A stretch of DNA of 64,000 nucleotides from JACRIM01 sp964605185 (GTDB taxonomy: Bacteria > Planctomycetota > Phycisphaerae > UBA1845 > UTPLA1): contig CAZSBF010000007.1 of the NCBI GenBank assembly GCA_964605185.1, positions 1-64,000 of the forward strand. Reading direction: 5' to 3'. Every line of letters starts with the position of its first letter. Within the stretch, counting starts at the first letter, position 1. The notes below the pieces were generated by a model, which worked only from the letters and a program-made list of their open reading frames with translations, was not told where the DNA came from and did no database searches. Position numbers and translations under genes: made by a program. Below, one piece after another: positions 59,025 to 64,000 of the stretch.

Positions 59025-60980
59025 TCACGGCGGCGATGGGGCAGGTTGGGTTGTCGTGCCGAGGTGTTCGAGCGCGGCGATGTGATCGCGCAGCGCCGAC
59101 CGCGCGGGGTCGAGACGTAGCGCCTCGCGATAGGAGGTGACGGCATCCGCAGTGCGGCCCAGTCGCTCCAGCGTTCGGCCAAGCCCGTGGTGGGCGTATG
59201 CGTAATCGGATTTGCGTTTGAGGGCCGCGCGGAAAAAGGCATCGGCGCGATCGAGGTCGCCCATGTCGTAATAAACCTGAGCCAGTCTCGCGTAGATGAC
59301 GGGGCTCTCCGGCATTGCTTTGAGCGCCCGTTTTATTTCGCGAACGGCTTCGTCGAGTTTGCCCGCATCGGAGTAGACACACCCGAGTTTGAATCGGGCC
59401 TCATTGTCATTTGGCATGATCTGCAGGACTTCCAGAAGGTGCTCCGCCGCTGCATCGTGATTCTTCGATTTGCTTAGCAGCAGGGCGTAGTTGAAATGGC
59501 CGTTGGCGAAGTCCGGCCGCAGATCGAGCGCCTTCTCATAGTGGCGTCCTGCGTCGAGGAGCAGCCCCTTGGAATCAAGCGCAATGGCGGCGTTGTAGTG
59601 CGCGTTGAAGAGGTCGGGCTTCAGTTGAAGGGCCGTTTGGTAATGAGCAAGCGCACCGTCCACGTCGCCGCGCTGCTGCAGGATAATGCCAAGGTTGGTA
59701 TGGGCCATGTATGCGGCTGGGTTCTTTCGCAATGTGTCGGTCCAGAGTGCTTCGAGATCGCGAAAGGCGCCGCAGTGTTGCCAACAAAGCGCGACGAGCG
59801 GCGCTGCGAGGAAGAGTGGAACGACTCGGGCCGCATTTCGCATCGCCGGCGCGAGCTGAACCATGCCCGCGGCGGCGAGCGTGATAAGGCCGATGCTGGG
59901 CAGATAGGCGAAGTGATCGGCGACGAATGAGTAACGCATCACATACACATCAACGAACCCGAGCACGGGCAGCAGCGAACCTCCGTAGAAAAGCACGGCG
60001 GTCAATACGCCGCGCCCGATTCGTTTGGCGGTGACGGCCAGCCCCACGACGAGCCCGACCGCCATGGCCGCATCGAGGTATTGCATAACGATTGACGGGT
60101 CGATCGACCACCGTGGGTAGGTAAAGCAAAGCGGATGCGGCCAGGTCAGTTTGCCGAGGTAGAACCACGTTGCCCGGCCGGCGACGATGACACGCGACGG
60201 CCAGTCGAGCACGGCGTCGCCGGTTTCGAGGCTCACATGCGACGACTCGACGAGTACCGTGATGTAGCCACTCACGATTGCGAGCCCGAACATCGGCAAC
60301 GTCGGCGCGATGTCACGGATTCCGAGTCGGCCACGCCGCCACCACACAATAAGAAGAATGGCCGCGGGCAACGTCGCGACTGCGGACTTGCTTAACAAGG
60401 CCAATGCAAACAGCCCGATTGCAGCGACGTACGCGCCCCAGCGTCGCGAAGTCGTCGCGTCAAATCCTCGCCATCCGTCGAAGCGCGCGTAGGCTAGTGC
60501 GGCGAGAAGGTAGAACAACAGCGAAAGCGTATTCTTTCGCTCAGTGATCCACGCGACCGATTCCACGTTCAGCGGATGAACGGCGAAGAGCAACCCGGCC
60601 AATGCCGCGCCGGGAATTCCAAGCAGCGCCAAGAGTCGCCACACGAGCACGGCGTTGGCCGCGTGCAACAGAATATTGATGACGTGATACCCTGCCGGGT
60701 TGTCGCCCCAGACGCGCTTCTCGATCCAGAAGGTGGTGTAAGTGAGTGGGTAATATTGGTCAGTCGCGCCGATTTCAAACCAGATCTTCCGAAGGCCTGC
60801 GCGATTGGTGAGCAGCTCGTTGTTCACGACGTAGCGGTCGTCGTCCCAGATGAAGCCATTCTTGACGGCGGGCGCATACGCGATGAACGCCAGCAGCGGA
60901 ATGGCGATGGCAATCCACACCGGGGCAATCGTGCGAGCCGGGCTGAGACGTTGTTGCCGCGTCGTCATTCGGGAATCCAT
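59025..60980 (-). CDS. TMTC-like membrane GT-C protein with TPR repeats
   Basis: 651 residues from ATG 60980; ATG 60968 is equally possible, and the longer frame overlaps the upstream gene. GT-C loop FIWDDDRYVVNNELLTN, fingerprint HPLNVESVAWITERKNTLSL, about ten membrane helices, then about six TPR repeats (AYMAHTNLGIILQQRGDVDG, YAYAHHGLGRTLERLGRTAD). The start lies 20 nt after the stop of the gene at 61000, so the array is probably one transcript. Confidence 0.83.
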   Translation of the reverse strand: MDSRMTTRQQRLSPARTIAPVWIAIAIPLLAFIAYAPAVKNGFIWDDDRYVVNNELLTNRAGLRKIWFEIGATDQYYPLTYTTFWIEKRVWGDNPAGYHVINILLHAANAVLVWRLLALLGIPGAALAGLLFAVHPLNVESVAWITERKNTLSLLFYLLAALAYARFDGWRGFDATTSRRWGAYVAAIGLFALALLSKSAVATLPAAILLIVWWRRGRLGIRDIAPTLPMFGLAIVSGYITVLVESSHVSLETGDAVLDWPSRVIVAGRATWFYLGKLTWPHPLCFTYPRWSIDPSIVMQYLDAAMAVGLVVGLAVTAKRIGRGVLTAVLFYGGSLLPVLGFVDVYVMRYSFVADHFAYLPSIGLITLAAAGMVQLAPAMRNAARVVPLFLAAPLVALCWQHCGAFRDLEALWTDTLRKNPAAYMAHTNLGIILQQRGDVDGALAHYQTALQLKPDLFNAHYNAAIALDSKGLLLDAGRHYEKALDLRPDFANGHFNYALLLSKSKNHDAAAEHLLEVLQIMPNDNEARFKLGCVYSDAGKLDEAVREIKRALKAMPESPVIYARLAQVYYDMGDLDRADAFFRAALKRKSDYAYAHHGLGRTLERLGRTADAVTSYREALRLDPARSALRDHIAALEHLGTTTQPAPSPP

Positions 60981-60999
60981 GCCGTGCACGGCGATTGCG

Positions 61000-63141
61000 T
61001 CAGGGTGCGGGCTGCGATGCTTGCGTCGTAGCGGGCTGAGTGGCCAGCACACGATCCGCGGTTTGCTTAAACGTGAATTGGTCCAGCAGTTCCTTGGCCG
61101 GCTCAAACCCGGGATCGAGCGCCAGCACCTGCCGCAACAGCGCCTTGGACTCTTCGGGATGGCCGGTGTTGAACTCAAGCTGGGCGGCCATGTAGAGCAA
61201 TTCAGTGTTGTTCGGTTGCAACTTCACGGCGGCTCGAACGTGAATTAATGCCTCCTGCAATTGGCCCATCTGCGCCAGATGAAACGCGAGGTTGCTTCGT
61301 GCGCCGGCGTGATTCGGATCGAGCCCCACGGCCAAATTGAAATGTTGAACGGCTTCTTCCGTGCGTCCGAGGTCATTCAACGCGACCGCCAGGTTATTAT
61401 GAATGTCGGCAATATCCGGGCGTAGTTCCAATGCCTCGCGATAGGCCTCCACGGCCTCGACATATTTTCCGGAAGTCAACAGTCCGTTTGCATAATTGGT
61501 GTGGGCTTCGGCGTTTCGAGGATTCTCCATCCGTGCCACGCGAAAGTACTCGGTGGCCATTTCGGTATCGCCCTGTTCGGCCCGCAGCGCGCCAAGGTTT
61601 ACCAGAATAGCGTCCCGTCGACCGAGCTTTGGGTTGTTCAGTGCTTCATCGTAGAGCCGGATGGCCTCGTATGGCTTGCCTGCAGCGCGAAGCGCCACGC
61701 CGATATTGGTGATAGTGCGCTCGTCATCTGGGGCAATCGCGAGGGCCTTTCGGTATTCCTCAATTGCCTCGGGGAGTTTCCTGAGGTTCACAAGTTCGAC
61801 TGCGTAATTGTTGTGCAGCGCGGCCGAGTTGGGCGTCAGTTTGATCATATATTGATAGAAAGTCGGAGAGTCGGCCCACACCGCAAGATGCGCCCGCGTC
61901 GCGGTGCTCAAACCAATGGTGACGGCGACGGCCGCGAGGATGGCGGCGCGCCGTGCGACCGGGCGGGACTTCTCCCATGCCAGCCCAAGGATCCACGCGA
62001 CGATCATCATCAACCCGACCGCCGGCAGATAGAAGTACTTGTCCGACGCGATGACATCAGAGAATCCAACGATCTGCATCGTTGGGAGGATCATCACAAA
62101 CCACACCAGCCAGCCAATGACCACGGCCGGCGTCTTTCGAAGTGAGAAAAGCAGAAGCGCGCCGAGGACCGCGGCGCCGATGAGGCCTGCCTTGATCATG
62201 GGATGCGAAAGGTCCATCGGCGATGGAAACGGATAGTGCGATGACAGGTTGACCGGCCACAGGAACTTCCAGAGGTAGAACGTGACATTGTGGCAAAGTG
62301 TGTACGGGATGCGCGACAGCGGGTATTCCGTGGGCATCGTGGCGACGCTCGATCGCCCCTGCGAAACGACGGTGATGACGGCGAAGAGCGCGGTAAGCAC
62401 AAGGAACGGGATTTTCTCGACGAGCGTGCGCATGCTAAAGCGGCGAAGTGGCCAAATATCGATCAATATCAACGCGAGTGAGAGCGGCACCGTGGTCGGC
62501 TTCGAAAGCAATGCAAGCAGAAACGCCGCCAGGCTGAACAGGTACCATCGCGATGAATCGGCAACGATCGGCGCTGCATCGCGCGAGCGGACATAGCGGA
62601 GATAGCAACACAAACTGATCAGCGCGAAGAACGCGGCCAACAGGGTTTTGCGCTCGCCGATCCAGGGAATCGGTTCAATCGTCAGGGGATGTACCCCAAA
62701 GATCAGAGCCGCCAACGCCGCGGGCCAGGCTTTTCGAAACAGGCGATAGAGAAATAGCGCGAGCAGACCGGTATTGAGTAAATGGAAGATGAGGCTCGTT
62801 CGGTGGAACGGCTCAAAATTCTCGGGATTGCCGCCCATTGCCACATCGAACATGAGCGACGTCATGGAGAGTGGTTGGTAGTACCCGGCGACGCTGGAGG
62901 GTTTGAGCACCTCGGTGAAGAAGCGTTGCACAGAGTTCCAGCTTGGTGACTTCACCAGTGGGTTCTGCAGCAGATACTGGTGGTCGTCGAAGGACACCGC
63001 GCGCGCGGAAAGCGCCGGCCAATGCGCGATGGCGGTGACGAGCATGACCGCGGGAATTAGCCACGTCAGCGTGCGGAACTCGGGTGAATGTCGTTCCGTC
63101 GTGCTGGTAGTGACTCGTTCTGCGAGGGACGCGTGGGTCAT
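61000..63141 (-). CDS. TMTC-like membrane GT-C protein with TPR repeats
   Basis: 713 residues. The GT-C loop is VSFDDHQYLLQNPLV, the fingerprint HPLTIEPIPWIGERKTLLAA, and about ten membrane helices are followed by about eight TPR repeats. It is closest to the protein at 28113 (shared SHYPFPSPMDLSHPM and IASDKYFYLPAVG phrases). The first of the three-gene array behind the sigma factor gene, 30 nt from it. Confidence 0.83.
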   Translation of the reverse strand: MTHASLAERVTTSTTERHSPEFRTLTWLIPAVMLVTAIAHWPALSARAVSFDDHQYLLQNPLVKSPSWNSVQRFFTEVLKPSSVAGYYQPLSMTSLMFDVAMGGNPENFEPFHRTSLIFHLLNTGLLALFLYRLFRKAWPAALAALIFGVHPLTIEPIPWIGERKTLLAAFFALISLCCYLRYVRSRDAAPIVADSSRWYLFSLAAFLLALLSKPTTVPLSLALILIDIWPLRRFSMRTLVEKIPFLVLTALFAVITVVSQGRSSVATMPTEYPLSRIPYTLCHNVTFYLWKFLWPVNLSSHYPFPSPMDLSHPMIKAGLIGAAVLGALLLFSLRKTPAVVIGWLVWFVMILPTMQIVGFSDVIASDKYFYLPAVGLMMIVAWILGLAWEKSRPVARRAAILAAVAVTIGLSTATRAHLAVWADSPTFYQYMIKLTPNSAALHNNYAVELVNLRKLPEAIEEYRKALAIAPDDERTITNIGVALRAAGKPYEAIRLYDEALNNPKLGRRDAILVNLGALRAEQGDTEMATEYFRVARMENPRNAEAHTNYANGLLTSGKYVEAVEAYREALELRPDIADIHNNLAVALNDLGRTEEAVQHFNLAVGLDPNHAGARSNLAFHLAQMGQLQEALIHVRAAVKLQPNNTELLYMAAQLEFNTGHPEESKALLRQVLALDPGFEPAKELLDQFTFKQTADRVLATQPATTQASQPAP

Positions 63142-63171
63142 GGGTGTGTCATCATAGGGGAGTTCGGCAGA

Positions 63172-63813
63172 TCATTCCTCGCGGGTAACGCCGAGTTTCT
63201 CCGCCTGTTCGCGAAGCTGTCTCAGTGCGCGGTGGCAGAGCATATGGATGGATCCAATGGAGCGGTCAAGGCGCTTGGCCACTTCGGCCACCGGCATGCC
63301 TTCAATGAAGCGCATCTGAATCACTTCGCGGTAATGCTCAGGCAACGTCGCAACGCACGCGCTGAGAACCCCCAACGCCTCGCCTTTGCGTACCACCTGG
63401 CTCGGCGTACTGACATCGGCCATGACGCGCGCCATCAGATCGACGTAGGTCGTCTGCTGATTGGACTGCGCCGAGGGCTTGACCTCACGTCGCACGTCCC
63501 GGCGTTCTGCACGCATCGCGCGGTGTTCGTCGATCAGCTTTCGATCGAGAATGGCGTACATCCAGCGAAGGAACGAATCCTTGCCTTGATAGTCAAACTG
63601 TCCGATGGCCCGAAAGGTCTCCAAGTAGACCTGTTGCAGAATATCTTCCGGCTCGATCTTCGAGCGCATGAGCGGGTCCATCTGCCGGAGGAGCCTGGCC
63701 CGCAGGCGCGGGTGATAGAGCACCAGCAGGCGGCGAATGGAGTCTTCGTCACCCTTACGTGCCCGAGTAATCAGGACTTGCGTCTCGGTTGATTGCGGCA
63801 CCGCGTTACCCAC
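63172..63813 (-). CDS. ECF-type RNA polymerase sigma factor
   Basis: 213 residues. Region 2 has IEPEDILQQVYLETFRAIGQ and SFLRWMYAILDRKLIDEHR. Region 4 has LPEHYREVIQMRFIEGMPVA and EVAKRLDRSIGSIHMLCHRALRQL. Region 3 is absent. No anti-sigma factor gene lies next to it. It directly precedes the GT-C/TPR array on the same strand and may direct its transcription (inference). Confidence 0.9.
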   Translation of the reverse strand: MGNAVPQSTETQVLITRARKGDEDSIRRLLVLYHPRLRARLLRQMDPLMRSKIEPEDILQQVYLETFRAIGQFDYQGKDSFLRWMYAILDRKLIDEHRAMRAERRDVRREVKPSAQSNQQTTYVDLMARVMADVSTPSQVVRKGEALGVLSACVATLPEHYREVIQMRFIEGMPVAEVAKRLDRSIGSIHMLCHRALRQLREQAEKLGVTREE

Positions 63814-64000
63814 GTTTCCACCGGCGGCGCCTTTTTTCAGGGCAGGGGCCTGCCGAATAAACCGTCTTATGAAATAGAATACCCCCGGGAGGGCGTGTTC
63901 GGAAACACCGCGCCCGTGTTTGGCCCTGTGGAAAAACGGACGTGGTTTGTAATGGCTGTGCTCGGAACTTTCGCTATGGTAAGGACTTGTGTCGTTTTCG
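63814..64000. other. Upstream region of the sigma factor gene, no feature seen
   Basis: 187 nt to the window edge. No ORF, promoter of confident quality or repeat was recognised. Confidence 0.5.

Overview
The window is high-G+C bacterial DNA. It carries PEP-CTERM tailed secreted proteins, several large membrane GT-C/TPR proteins, an ECF sigma factor, a Hanks kinase, a thrombospondin type 3 protein and dispersed GCCCC...GGGGC palindromes. Together these suggest a Planctomycetota-type bacterium; that is inference, because no rRNA or phylogenetic marker was analysed.

Layout. 1-5376: a probable porin-cytochrome cluster (multihaem cytochrome, NHL-propeller lipoprotein, outer-membrane barrel, divergent tetrahaem lipoprotein). 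5377-8080: a more A/T-rich island with its own promoter, a leader ORF containing an 11-C tract, a LuxR-type regulator, a secreted cysteine-rich protein and a strong terminator, followed by a TlpA-like protein. 8105-9477: a hydrolase-like gene and an EF-P homologue on the minus strand. 9789-20321: a long plus-strand block that is the most striking part of the window. 20327-26228: a SelW-type selenoprotein with in-frame UGA and a SECIS-like hairpin, UDP-sugar dehydrogenase, NrdR with a second ATP-cone protein, an RsbU-type phosphatase and a PQQ-type propeller. 26229-33424: thrombospondin type 3 protein, GT-C/TPR protein, AmtB plus PII, fatty acid desaturase. 33534-38635: a PEP-CTERM remnant, two PEP-CTERM proteins, trpB-trpA and an ACT protein. 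38703-46931: MFS-PlsC fusion, YkgJ-type protein, NCS1 transporter, a REP-associated transposase between 133-bp direct repeats, polysaccharide deacetylase, cytidylate kinase-like protein. 46992-54190: DUF-type pairs, esterase, photolyase with a CarH-like MerR regulator, lipoprotein hydrolase. 54231-63813: ChaN-like lipoprotein, IlvE, a LolD-like ATPase, three GT-C/TPR proteins and an ECF sigma factor.

Main discovery candidate. The block 10254-20321 looks like a bacterial ESCRT-like membrane-remodelling locus. It encodes a Hanks kinase with two zinc ribbons, a membrane zinc-ribbon protein, a winged-helix plus ESCRT-III-like fusion (the CHMP7 layout), two more ESCRT-III-like coiled-coil proteins of about 200 residues, a YejM-like membrane sulfatase, a Vps4-like AAA ATPase with an N-terminal MIT-like domain, and an SPFH-domain protein fused to a beta-propeller. 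The last ESCRT-III-like protein ends in a MIM1-like motif and the first in a MIM2-like motif, the two classes of peptide that MIT domains bind. The fusion gene has an internal AAGGAGG in front of an in-frame ATG that would yield a separate 200-residue ESCRT-III-like protein. A PIN toxin-antitoxin pair sits inside the locus directly behind a truncated copy of the MIT coding sequence.

All assignments rest on reading motifs, lengths, gene order and start signals by eye. No database or structure search was possible.
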